From positions 1-41,221 of the forward strand of contig NZ_JAFBID010000058.1 of the NCBI RefSeq assembly GCF_016811235.1: a stretch of 41,221 bases of DNA, read 5' to 3'. The notes below the pieces were generated by a model. It was not told the origin of the DNA. It saw nothing but the letters and a program-made list of their open reading frames with translations, and did no database searches. Shown here piece by piece: positions 1-7,827 of this stretch. The first letter of the stretch is position 1. Each line of letters begins with the position of its first letter. The position numbers were made by a program, and so were the translations under genes. The DNA is from Microvirga arabica (GTDB lineage Bacteria; Pseudomonadota; Alphaproteobacteria; Rhizobiales; Beijerinckiaceae).

Positions 1-76
1 TGAACACCGCGTCCCCCCTCACTGTCGCCTCGACGTTGTAGCCGGAACTCTGAAACAAAAAGTTTGCGACACATCC
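1..76. mobile_element. End of an IS6-family element at the left window edge
   Basis: Positions 63-76 read tttgcgacacatcc. This matches 12 of 14 bases of the IS6-type terminal repeat tttgcgacagaacc that is present intact at 19204-19217. The recognisable BCCT C-terminal reading ends exactly at this repeat (77-82), so I read it as the right end of an IS6-family insertion whose body lies off the window to the left. No transposase is visible in these 76 bases, so the call rests on the terminal repeat and on the abrupt loss of homology. Confidence 0.5.
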
Positions 77-249
77 CTTCATAGTGCTGTGCGCCGTCCG
101 ACAGAAAAACCTCAGCCCGAAAGTGGCGCCGCTCCTTGCCCTCGCGCGGCGCGAGCTCGGGGAACGCAAAGCTCGGCACGCGATAGCTGCGCATGGCCAC
201 TTGATAACAAAACTCATCATGTGGGCCGTGCGGAACAATGATCTTGACA
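77..249 (-). pseudogene. Out-of-frame C-terminal domain of the BCCT transporter
   Basis: Downstream of the stop of the BCCT gene the reverse strand continues in another frame as a typical BetT-type cytoplasmic C-terminal domain: DSVKIIVPHGPHDEFCYQV, then a stretch ending HFRAEVFLSDGAQHYEG. The frame changes inside the cgcgcg run at about 260-265; one extra base or two missing bases explain it, and the restored junction would read VAREADSV. In BetT-like proteins this domain modulates transport in response to osmolarity. Here it is not translated with the transporter, and it is itself cut at 76 by the apparent IS6 end, so the last roughly 25-30 residues of the family are missing. Confidence 0.7.
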
Positions 250-1968
250 CTATCGGCTTCGCGCGACCTGAGCCTCCAAGCCTCGCTCCCGCAGTTGTAC
301 AGCCACGGCCTCAAGGGCTGGCTTGACGCTCTGGTCGAGGAAGGCATTCACCTCGTCACGGCCATGAAAGCGGATGATGCGGTTCAGGCTCCGCTGCCAA
401 TTGCCACCAACGGTGACCTGGGGACCTGGACGATACGCCGAGATGCCCAAGCGCTCAGCCGGATGCACGCGCTCGTTCTGCAAGGCCCGCAGCAACCCGT
501 AGCACAGGACAACCATAATGACTGCGAACGGCAACGCACCGGCGATGGCGGCTGTCTGCAACGACTGGAGCCCACCGGCAACGAGGAGGACGGCGGCAAC
601 AACGCCCGCTGCCAGTGCCCAGAACACCCGCTGCCACACGGGCGGCTCTTCCGACCCACCCGAGGCGATGATGGAAATCACCAGCGCTCCCGAGTCGGCG
701 GAGGTCACGAAGAAGGTAACGATGAGCAGCATTGCCACAAGCGATGTAAGCGTTGACAGCGGCAGCGCCTCCAGGAGCACGAAGAGAGCCACGGGCATGT
801 TGTCCGTGACGATTTGGGCAATGGGAGCAATGCCATTCATCTGCATCCACAGGGCCGTGTCGCCGAAGACCGTCATCCAGAGGAAGGTGAAAAGAACCGG
901 GACAAGAAGCACGCCCATGACGAACTCGCGAATGGTGCGTCCGCGGGAGATGCGGGCGATGAACATGCCGACGAAAGGCGACCAGGAGATCCACCAGCCC
1001 CAGTAGAACAGGGTCCAGCTACCAAGCCACTCATTCGGCTCATAGGCATAGGTCCGAAAGGTCAGACGCACGACGTCACTGAGATACGCGCCGATGTTCT
1101 GCATCAGGGCCCGGAGGAGGAAGAGAGTCGGACCGGCGATGAGAACAAAGCCAAGAATGAGGATGGCCAGAATGACGTTGAGCTCGCTGAGGCGGCGGAT
1201 GCCGACGTCAAGGCCAAGAACTACTGAGACTGTGGCAAGGGCCGTGATGCCGGCAATGAGCGCGAGTTGGATGCCGACAGTTGAGGGCAACCCGAAGAGA
1301 TGCTCAAGCCCGGCATTGACTTGCAGCACGCCCAGTCCGAGCGAGGTCGCGACCCCGAACATGGTCCCGAACATCGCGAAGATGTCGACGGCGTTCCCGA
1401 CCGAACCATGGATGCGCTCTCCCAGAACCGGGTAGAGCGCCGAGCGGACCGTGAGAGGCAGGTTGTGGCGGAACGAAAAGTAGGCCAGGGCCAAGCCGAC
1501 CACGATGTAGACGGCCCAGGCATACATGCCCCAATGGAAGAAGGTGATCACCATGGATTGGCGCGCGGCGTCCAGCGTGTTGCCGGGACCCACGGGCGGC
1601 GCCGTATAATGGAAGATCGGTTCAGCCACGCCGAAGAACATGAGGCCGATCCCCATTCCTGCGCTGAACAGCATCGCAAACCATGACACATAGCTGTAGT
1701 CGGGCTCGGCATCGTCCGAGCCGAGTTTGACCTCGCCATAGCGGCTCAGCATGAGAAAGAGAGCAAAGCCGAGAAACCCCGCCACTGCGGCGATGTAGAA
1801 CCAGCCGAATCCTTCGACGATGGATTGCTGCACAGCTGTGAAGGAGGCGCTGGCAACTTCGGGCCGGATAGCGCCGAACGCCACGAACACTGCGATGAGG
1901 CCTGCCGAGATGAGAAAGACAGGCCTGTTGATGTGGGGCGTTGGCTGCTCAATATCCGGCCGTGGCAT
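250..1968 (-). CDS. BCCT-family betaine/choline/carnitine transporter, C-terminally frameshifted
   Basis: A 572-residue inner-membrane secondary transporter of the BCCT family, which imports quaternary ammonium osmolytes such as choline or glycine betaine with Na+ or H+. About twelve hydrophobic segments are visible. Family signatures include GMGIGLMFFGVAEPIFHY in the first third and WGWWISWSPFVGMFIARISR in the middle. I chose the ATG at 1966-1968 (MPRPDIEQPTPHI) because an AGGAAAG-like ribosome site precedes it; the frame stays open 41 codons further upstream without family similarity. The reading ends at QVARSR where BetT-type homologues continue for about 90 residues. Those residues lie in another frame just downstream, so the transporter probably keeps its membrane core but has lost its osmosensing tail. 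It is divergent from the AI-2E permease gene. Confidence 0.88.
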   Translation of the reverse strand: MPRPDIEQPTPHINRPVFLISAGLIAVFVAFGAIRPEVASASFTAVQQSIVEGFGWFYIAAVAGFLGFALFLMLSRYGEVKLGSDDAEPDYSYVSWFAMLFSAGMGIGLMFFGVAEPIFHYTAPPVGPGNTLDAARQSMVITFFHWGMYAWAVYIVVGLALAYFSFRHNLPLTVRSALYPVLGERIHGSVGNAVDIFAMFGTMFGVATSLGLGVLQVNAGLEHLFGLPSTVGIQLALIAGITALATVSVVLGLDVGIRRLSELNVILAILILGFVLIAGPTLFLLRALMQNIGAYLSDVVRLTFRTYAYEPNEWLGSWTLFYWGWWISWSPFVGMFIARISRGRTIREFVMGVLLVPVLFTFLWMTVFGDTALWMQMNGIAPIAQIVTDNMPVALFVLLEALPLSTLTSLVAMLLIVTFFVTSADSGALVISIIASGGSEEPPVWQRVFWALAAGVVAAVLLVAGGLQSLQTAAIAGALPFAVIMVVLCYGLLRALQNERVHPAERLGISAYRPGPQVTVGGNWQRSLNRIIRFHGRDEVNAFLDQSVKPALEAVAVQLRERGLEAQVARSR

Positions 1969-2182
1969 CGCCGTCTTTCCTATGACCGCTTGCGCCCACC
2001 TCCTCCCGATAATCCTTGATGGTTGGATAAGGTCCACCCGGGCCAGCATCTTGCTTTCGGAGCATCCTACCGTCCTTGGCGTCTCAAACACGAACGGTTA
2101 CGCTAGTCGCGAGGTCGGGTCATCAACTGGAAGCGTAATGGCATCTGCCTTTCTGATTGGGCTGATGCTCGAAGGTGAAGGC

Positions 2183-3316
2183 ATGGCGGAACCGACAGGC
2201 AAGCACTCCATGTCAGAAATCCATCAGGCCTCCTGGCGGCAAAGGTTGGGTAGCCCCGGCCTGGAGCGGGATTGGGATTATCTCCGACGGCTCCTGCTCA
2301 CGCTGGTGGTCCTGGGGCTCGCCTATTTCCTTTGGCGCATCTCAGGAATTCTGCTGCTTCTGTTCGCCGCGGTTCTGCTGGCTGTTCTTCTCAGAGCATT
2401 TGCGGACCTCATCGCGCGGCACACCCCTATTCCGGAGCAGTGGACCCTAACCGCGGCTATCCTCATCGTTGCGATTTTGGCGGCGGCATTTCTGGTCCTG
2501 TTTGGGTCCCAGATCTGGGGGCAGATTGCTCAGGTGTTCGAGAGGCTGCCCGACGCCATTGATGCTGTTGGCAGTCGGATCGGCATCAGCAACGCCAGCG
2601 AGGAGCTTGAGAGCACTATCTCTTCGAATCTGGGGCCCGGTGTCCTGTCCCGGGCGGCAGGTCTCGGCTACACCGTTGCCGGAGCCTTGGCCGATCTGGC
2701 GCTGGCGGTCATCGCGTCGATCTACCTTGCCGCCGATCCGCGCCTATACCGTCGTGGGGTCGCCAAGCTCCTGCCCCCGAGCCAGCACGCACGCATCTTT
2801 GACGCTATGGACGTGACTGGCAAGGCGCTGCGGCTCTGGTTTGCCGGGCAGCTCGTCACAATGGTGCTGGTGGGCCTCGCATCGGGCTTGGCGTATTGGT
2901 GGATCGGCCTGCCGTCTCCTGTGGCACTAGCCACCATCGCCGCCGTCACCAACTTTGTGCCGTTTGTTGGCCCCATCCTGGGTGCCATTCCGGCCCTTGT
3001 CTTTGCGCTCACCATGGATTTGCAGAGCCTGCTGTGGACCGTGGGATGGATATTGACGATCCAGCAGATCGAGGGAAACGTCATCACGCCGTTTATCCAG
3101 AAGCGGGCGGTAGCAATACCGCCCGTGGTGGTGCTGTTCGCCATTGGGGTGTTCGGACTGTTGTTCGGTTTGCCCGGCATCTTCCTTGCGGTGCCGCTGG
3201 CGGTCGCCATCACCGTTCTCGTCAAGAAACTCTGGGTCCGCCAAACCTTGGGTGAGGACACCAGCGTTCCAGGTGAGGAGACACCAAGTGATGACGCTAT
3301 GCCCAAGGCAAAATGA
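2183..3316 (+). CDS. AI-2E/PerM-family transporter
   Basis: A 377-residue integral membrane protein of the AI-2E transporter (PerM/YdiK/TqsA) family, whose members are exporters or antiporters; the substrate cannot be read from sequence. About eight hydrophobic segments are seen. The conserved C-terminal half contains the run GQLVTMVLVGLASGLAYWWI, then NFVPFVGPILGAIPA and QQIEGNVITPFIQKRAV, all characteristic of the family. The ATG at 2183 follows GAAGGTGAAGGC, a good ribosome site. The frame is open far upstream into the antisense of the BCCT gene and that extension is not coding. The tail (about 345-377) is hydrophilic. Some family members act as Na+/H+ antiporters, which would fit the neighbouring Mrp operon, but this is inference. 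Confidence 0.87.
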   Translation: MAEPTGKHSMSEIHQASWRQRLGSPGLERDWDYLRRLLLTLVVLGLAYFLWRISGILLLLFAAVLLAVLLRAFADLIARHTPIPEQWTLTAAILIVAILAAAFLVLFGSQIWGQIAQVFERLPDAIDAVGSRIGISNASEELESTISSNLGPGVLSRAAGLGYTVAGALADLALAVIASIYLAADPRLYRRGVAKLLPPSQHARIFDAMDVTGKALRLWFAGQLVTMVLVGLASGLAYWWIGLPSPVALATIAAVTNFVPFVGPILGAIPALVFALTMDLQSLLWTVGWILTIQQIEGNVITPFIQKRAVAIPPVVVLFAIGVFGLLFGLPGIFLAVPLAVAITVLVKKLWVRQTLGEDTSVPGEETPSDDAMPKAK

Positions 3317-3554
3317 GCCTGCACAAGCTCATCAATGTAGATTTGAGAACTCGGGATCGTCAGGGGCTCGCCTGTAGAGTTGGTGACGACCCCGTTAGTT
3401 AATCTCATATCGGTCATTGGATCGCAGCGCCGGCTTCCTGAGCTGCGTCCAAACAGGAGCACAACACAAAGTACTGAGATGCTGCAGAACCTTGTCCAGG
3501 CCTGTCCGTTTGCTTGGCTGGTGTCCAAGCCGCCCTGTTCGAAGGAGACAGACG

Positions 3555-4277
3555 ATGCTGAAGATGAAGCTTGCAGCAGGCCTTGCCGCAGCCGCCCTGC
3601 TGGCCGGACCGAGTTTTGCCCAAACCACGGCTCCGACCCAGCCTGCCGGTCCTGGTCAGGTGATGACCCAGATGCCACAAGACCTGATGCGCGGGTCACA
3701 GCTGATGGGCATCGACGTGTACGGGGCCGACAACCAGAAGATCGGCGACATCGATGAGGTGCTCGTGGACCGTCAGGGCAAGATCCACGGTCTCGTCGTA
3801 GGCGTCGGCGGCTTCCTGGGCATCGGCCAGAAGGATGTGGCCATTCCGTTCGATCAGGTGCAGTGGATGTCGAACCAAGAGGTTCAGGCCTCCTCCGGGA
3901 CCGCCACTCAAGGCAACTCCGGCACGAACACGGCCGGCGGCGTGACCGTGCCCAGCACAGCCACAAGCCGGACGAACCAGCCGGCGACCACCGGCAGCAC
4001 CGCGGCCGGCACCACCGGCTCGCCCGGAGCAGCCGGAACCCTAGGCGGCGCAGGTACCGGGGGCACAACCGCCGGAACCGGCACGGCAGCGGCTGGCACC
4101 GACCCCAACATGCCGGCCCGCGCCATGGTGAAGATGACCAAGGCCGACCTGCAGAACGCTCCCGAGTTCCGCTACGCCAACGATCAGAACCGCGCCAGCG
4201 CCGCTGGCAACACCACCCCGCCGCCCCGGAACGTGAACACTCCCGGCAACACCCCGCCGAACGCTCCACAGCAGTAG
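3555..4277 (+). CDS. Secreted PRC-barrel domain protein with Gly/Thr/Ala-rich tail
   Basis: A 240-residue protein with a clear signal peptide (MLKMKLAAGLAAAALLAGPSFA, cleavage after SFA). A PRC-barrel follows at roughly residues 45-105: QLMGIDVYGADNQKIGDIDE, then VDRQGKIHGLVVGVGGFLGI and GQKDVAIPFDQVQWM. The rest is a low-complexity Thr/Gly/Ala/Pro-rich region ending in a short conserved-looking stretch (MVKMTKADLQNAPEFRYAND) and a Pro/Asn tail. PRC-barrels are small beta-barrel domains used in ribosome maturation, photosynthetic reaction centres and many uncharacterised periplasmic proteins. Envelope or stress roles are usual guesses; no function can be assigned. The start at 3555 is preceded by GAAGGAGA. 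The gap of 238 bases upstream (3317-3554) shows no gene. Confidence 0.85.
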   Translation: MLKMKLAAGLAAAALLAGPSFAQTTAPTQPAGPGQVMTQMPQDLMRGSQLMGIDVYGADNQKIGDIDEVLVDRQGKIHGLVVGVGGFLGIGQKDVAIPFDQVQWMSNQEVQASSGTATQGNSGTNTAGGVTVPSTATSRTNQPATTGSTAAGTTGSPGAAGTLGGAGTGGTTAGTGTAAAGTDPNMPARAMVKMTKADLQNAPEFRYANDQNRASAAGNTTPPPRNVNTPGNTPPNAPQQ

Positions 4278-4347
4278 GAGGTCCGGGAGGATCCCGGGGC
4301 GGATCCCCAGGGCACCTGCAATCCCTCCTACAGGGTTGGCCTCAAAT

Positions 4348-4372
4348 GAGGGGTGCCGTTGCGGCGCCCCTC
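4348..4372 (+). terminator. Strong hairpin after the PRC-barrel gene
   Basis: An 11-bp stem (GAGGGGTGCCG paired with CGGCGCCCCTC, one G-T pair) with a 3-base loop lies 70 bases after the PRC-barrel stop. No U-tract follows, so it could be a rho-dependent pause site or a 3'-end stabiliser rather than a classical intrinsic terminator. The rest of the 308-base gap 4278-4585 shows no gene; it must hold the promoter of the Mrp operon. Confidence 0.5.
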
Positions 4373-4585
4373 GTCTCCGCCTCGCCGCCTTTATCGGGCC
4401 GGGCGAATTGGACAAAGCCGGGCAGCGCCGGGAAACGCACTCTCTCCTGATGAGTTGAGCACTTAGACCGGTGCCGACACGGTCCTCCGGGTTGATCCAG
4501 GCGTTGACGGGCACAGCACTCAGCCGGGCTACGAGCGCCATACCCAATTCCATGTCACCGGCGCGGCTCCAGATGGGACGCTACA

Positions 4586-7462
4586 TTGAACATCGTACTG
4601 CTCCCGATACTGCCGCTTCTGGCAGCCATCTTCCCTCCGTTGGCAATCCGGTCGGGGCGCTCCCTGTGCGCAGTGTCAGCTGCGATTTTCACGGTCGCCG
4701 CGCTCCTCATCCTGGCAGCTGCTGCGCCGGCGATTTACCGGGGCGAGCTTGTTCAAGCAACCTACGAGTGGCTGCCGCAGTTCGGCCTGTCATTCAGCGT
4801 GTTCCTGGATGGACTGGGGTTCTTCTTCGCGGCGATGATCCTCGGCATCGGCCTGCTGATCATCATCTACTCTCGCTACTATTTAAGCGAGAAAGACCCA
4901 ATGGGGCGTTTCTATGCCTACCTTCTCCTGTTCCAGGGGGCCATGGTGGGCGTTGTCATCAGCAACAACATTCTTCTGCTGGTTGTGTTTTGGGAACTCA
5001 CGAGCCTGAGTTCCTTCCTGTTGATCGGCTACTGGCGCGCCCTTCCTGAGGGACGCCAGGGCGCGCGCATGGCGCTGGTCGTGACCGGCGGCGGCGGCCT
5101 CCTGCTGCTTGCAGGTCTCCTCCTCCTCGGCCAGATCGCGGGATCCTACGAGCTGACCGAGATCCTACAGCGGGGCGATGTGATCAAGGCCTCGCCGCTC
5201 TACCTTCCAATGCTGCTTCTCGTCCTGGGTGGCGCCTTCACCAAATCGGCCCAGTTCCCGTTTCACTTCTGGCTGCCGCACGCCATGGCGGCTCCGACGC
5301 CGGTGTCGGCCTATCTGCACTCAGCCACCATGGTGAAGGCAGGCGTGTTCCTCATGGCCCGCCTGTGGCCCGCGCTTGCGGGAACGGAAGCTTGGTTCCT
5401 CATCGTTTCCATGACCGGGCTGATCACTATGCTGATCGGAGCCTGGATTGCCCTGTTCAAGGATGACCTGAAGGCGATCCTCGCCTATTCCACCGTCAGC
5501 CATCTTGGCCTGATGACCATGCTGCTGGGGTTGGGCACGCCGATGGCCGCGGTGGTGGCCGTCTTCCACATCCTCAACCATGCCACTTTCAAGGCGGCGC
5601 TGTTCATGAGCGCGGGCATCGTGGACCACGAGGCGGGCACGCGCGACGTCCGGCGCCTCGGCGGCCTCCTGCATCTGATGCCGATCAGCGCCACCCTCGC
5701 CCTCATCGCGGCCGGGTCCATGGCGGGCCTGCCGCTGCTCAACGGCTTCCTGTCGAAGGAAATGATGCTGGAGGAGGTTGTGCACACGCCCTATGCGGGC
5801 AACCCCTGGATCATGCCGACCCTGGCCACTGTCGGCGCCCTACTCTCGGTCGCCTATTCGGTCCGGCTTGCCATCGCGACTTACCTGGGTCCGGTCCGGA
5901 CAGACTACCCGCACCACCCCCACGATCCCCCGCTCGGGCTCTGGCTCCCCGTCGCGACCCTGGTTGTTCCGGTGATCGCCATTGGCCTTCTGCCGGCGGT
6001 GATCGCCGGCCCTGTGGTGGAACGGACTGCCCTCGCTGTCATCGGCGGTCAGGCTCTGCCGTCCTACTATCTCGCCCTCTGGCACGGCTTCACTCCCGCC
6101 CTGATGATGAGCGTCGTGGCGCTCGCCGGCGGAGCGGCGCTTCTGATGGCGTACAAGCCGCTGGACCGCCTCCGCCTCGCCATGCCGCGCCCGGAGGCAA
6201 AGCGGATCTTCGACCGGGTGCTCGACAGCGCCGCCCGTGGGGCCAGGATCGTAGTCGCGGCGCTCCATACCGAGTCGCTGCCCCGCTACTTCGCGACGAT
6301 CATTGTGGCCCTCATCATCGTCGGCGGCGCCGGGTTCATGACGGGAACCCACGCGGCGGGAACCAGGGCTCCCCTGCCCGTCAACGGGCCGGCGCTGGTC
6401 ATCTGGGCCACTCTCCTGGCCACCAGCGTGGCGGTTGTGGTGCTGCACCCCAACCGCCTCCTCACGCTCCTTCTGACCAGCCTCGTGGGGCTCGGCGTGT
6501 CGATTGCCTTCATTCAGTTCTCGGCCCCGGATCTCGCGCTGACGCAGATCTCGGTCGAGGTGGTCATGACGATCCTGCTGCTGCTGGCCCTCAATCTCCT
6601 GCCCCGCACGACACCCAGGGAAACTGGCTGGCTCCGTCGTGCGTGGGACGGCGTCATCGCCAGTGTGGCAGGCCTCGGCCTAGCGGGCCTCGCTTACGCC
6701 GTGATGACGCGGGACTTCCAGCCCATCTCCGAATACCACCTGGCGCAGTCCAAGCCCGGCGGCGGCGGCACGAACGTTGTCAACGTGATCCTCGTCGACT
6801 TCCGCGGCTTCGACACATTCGGCGAGATCATCGTGCTGTGCATCGCGGCTCTCGCCATCTACGCCCTGCTCGACAGCTCGCTCCGGGGTGCCGCCGCGCG
6901 CCGTCTGGCCTCTATGCGCCAGGGCGAGGAGGCTGCGGACGCCCACCCGCTCATGCTCGTCGTGGTCACCCGCGTGCTCCTGCCGCTTGCCCTGACGGTC
7001 GGCGCCTTCATCTTCCTGCGTGGCCACAACCAGCCTGGCGGCGGCTTCGTTGCCGGGCTCGTGGTTGCCATCGCGCTCCTGATGCAGGCGATGGCAAGCG
7101 GCTATGTCTGGACCGCGGAGCGCCTGCGCCTGAACGCCCACACGATGCTCGGCCTCGGGGTGCTGCTGGCGGGTCTCACAGGCCTCGGCTCTCTCCTGTT
7201 CGGCCGTCCCTTCCTGACCAGCACCTTCGGCTACGTCCATCTTCCCGTCATCGGCGAGTTCGAGCTCGCCTCGGCGATGGCGTTCGACACCGGTGTCTTC
7301 TTCGCGGTGGTCGGAACCGTTCTGCTGTCGCTTGCCCAGATCGCACGGGTGGAGGCCCGCGCCGAACGCAAGCCGGTGCCTGCAGGTCCGTCCGACATTC
7401 AGCTGCGTCACCCAGCCGCCGCCGTTGCGCCCCCAGCCACCGTCCTTGGAAAGGAGCCCTGA
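4586..7462 (+). CDS. mnhA: Mrp antiporter subunit A fused to subunit B (MrpAB/PhaAB type)
   Basis: A 958-residue multi-pass membrane protein, the large subunit of the Mrp (Mnh/Sha/Pha) multisubunit Na+ or K+/H+ antiporter, related to NuoL of complex I. The N-terminal two thirds carry the proton-pumping fold, with WELTSLSSFLLIGYW (conserved Glu), KSAQFPFHFWLPHAM and SATMVKAGVFLMARLWP (conserved Lys residues). The C-terminal part from about residue 790 is a complete MrpB domain (LLPLALTVGAFIFLRGHNQP, GGGFVAGLVVAIALLMQAM). The fused AB arrangement is known from rhizobial pha operons, where it supports K+ efflux and alkaline pH tolerance. The first codon appears to be TTG at 4586 with only a weak GGGAC ribosome site; no in-frame ATG lies nearby. 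First gene of the operon; its stop is 2 nt before mnhC. Confidence 0.93.
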   Translation: MNIVLLPILPLLAAIFPPLAIRSGRSLCAVSAAIFTVAALLILAAAAPAIYRGELVQATYEWLPQFGLSFSVFLDGLGFFFAAMILGIGLLIIIYSRYYLSEKDPMGRFYAYLLLFQGAMVGVVISNNILLLVVFWELTSLSSFLLIGYWRALPEGRQGARMALVVTGGGGLLLLAGLLLLGQIAGSYELTEILQRGDVIKASPLYLPMLLLVLGGAFTKSAQFPFHFWLPHAMAAPTPVSAYLHSATMVKAGVFLMARLWPALAGTEAWFLIVSMTGLITMLIGAWIALFKDDLKAILAYSTVSHLGLMTMLLGLGTPMAAVVAVFHILNHATFKAALFMSAGIVDHEAGTRDVRRLGGLLHLMPISATLALIAAGSMAGLPLLNGFLSKEMMLEEVVHTPYAGNPWIMPTLATVGALLSVAYSVRLAIATYLGPVRTDYPHHPHDPPLGLWLPVATLVVPVIAIGLLPAVIAGPVVERTALAVIGGQALPSYYLALWHGFTPALMMSVVALAGGAALLMAYKPLDRLRLAMPRPEAKRIFDRVLDSAARGARIVVAALHTESLPRYFATIIVALIIVGGAGFMTGTHAAGTRAPLPVNGPALVIWATLLATSVAVVVLHPNRLLTLLLTSLVGLGVSIAFIQFSAPDLALTQISVEVVMTILLLLALNLLPRTTPRETGWLRRAWDGVIASVAGLGLAGLAYAVMTRDFQPISEYHLAQSKPGGGGTNVVNVILVDFRGFDTFGEIIVLCIAALAIYALLDSSLRGAAARRLASMRQGEEAADAHPLMLVVVTRVLLPLALTVGAFIFLRGHNQPGGGFVAGLVVAIALLMQAMASGYVWTAERLRLNAHTMLGLGVLLAGLTGLGSLLFGRPFLTSTFGYVHLPVIGEFELASAMAFDTGVFFAVVGTVLLSLAQIARVEARAERKPVPAGPSDIQLRHPAAAVAPPATVLGKEP

Positions 7463-7464
7463 CC

Positions 7465-7827
7465 ATGGAGATCCTCGTTGCAAGCGCCATTGGGGTGCTG
7501 AGCGCCGCCGGCATCTACCTGATCCTGCGCGGGCGCAGCTTTCCGGTCATCATCGGCATGACGTTTCTCTCCTATGGGGTGAATGTCTTCCTCTTCGCCA
7601 TGGGACGGCTGGCCGTCGACAGGCCGCCAATCATCGCGTCCGACACGACGGTCTACGCGGACCCGCTCCCGCAGGCCCTGGTGCTGACCGCCATCGTGAT
7701 CTCGTTCGGCATGACGGCCCTGATCGTGGTGCTGGCACTGCGCGGGTTCCTTGAGACGGGATCGGACCGGGTGGACGAGGGCATCCCGAAGCTGCCCGAG
7801 CCTGTTGACGAGCGGCTGACCTCATGA
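7465..7827 (+). CDS. mnhC: Mrp antiporter subunit C
   Basis: A 120-residue membrane protein homologous to NuoK, the small subunit C of the Mrp antiporter. Three transmembrane segments are visible: residues about 2-22, 26-50 and 69-95. GIYLILRGRSFPVIIGMTFL and the acidic or polar residues between segments match MrpC. The ATG at 7465 is preceded by AAAGGAG, the best ribosome site in the operon. Its stop overlaps the start of mnhD by four bases (ATGA), so translation is coupled. In the complex it sits between subunits A and D and contributes to the ion path. Confidence 0.93.
   Translation: MEILVASAIGVLSAAGIYLILRGRSFPVIIGMTFLSYGVNVFLFAMGRLAVDRPPIIASDTTVYADPLPQALVLTAIVISFGMTALIVVLALRGFLETGSDRVDEGIPKLPEPVDERLTS

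Noticed and set aside
2722..4269. 515-codon minus-strand frame across the AI-2E and PRC-barrel genes
   Set aside because: It crosses two real genes and an intergenic gap, is extremely rich in Arg, Cys and Trp, and shows no domain; it is a composition artefact.
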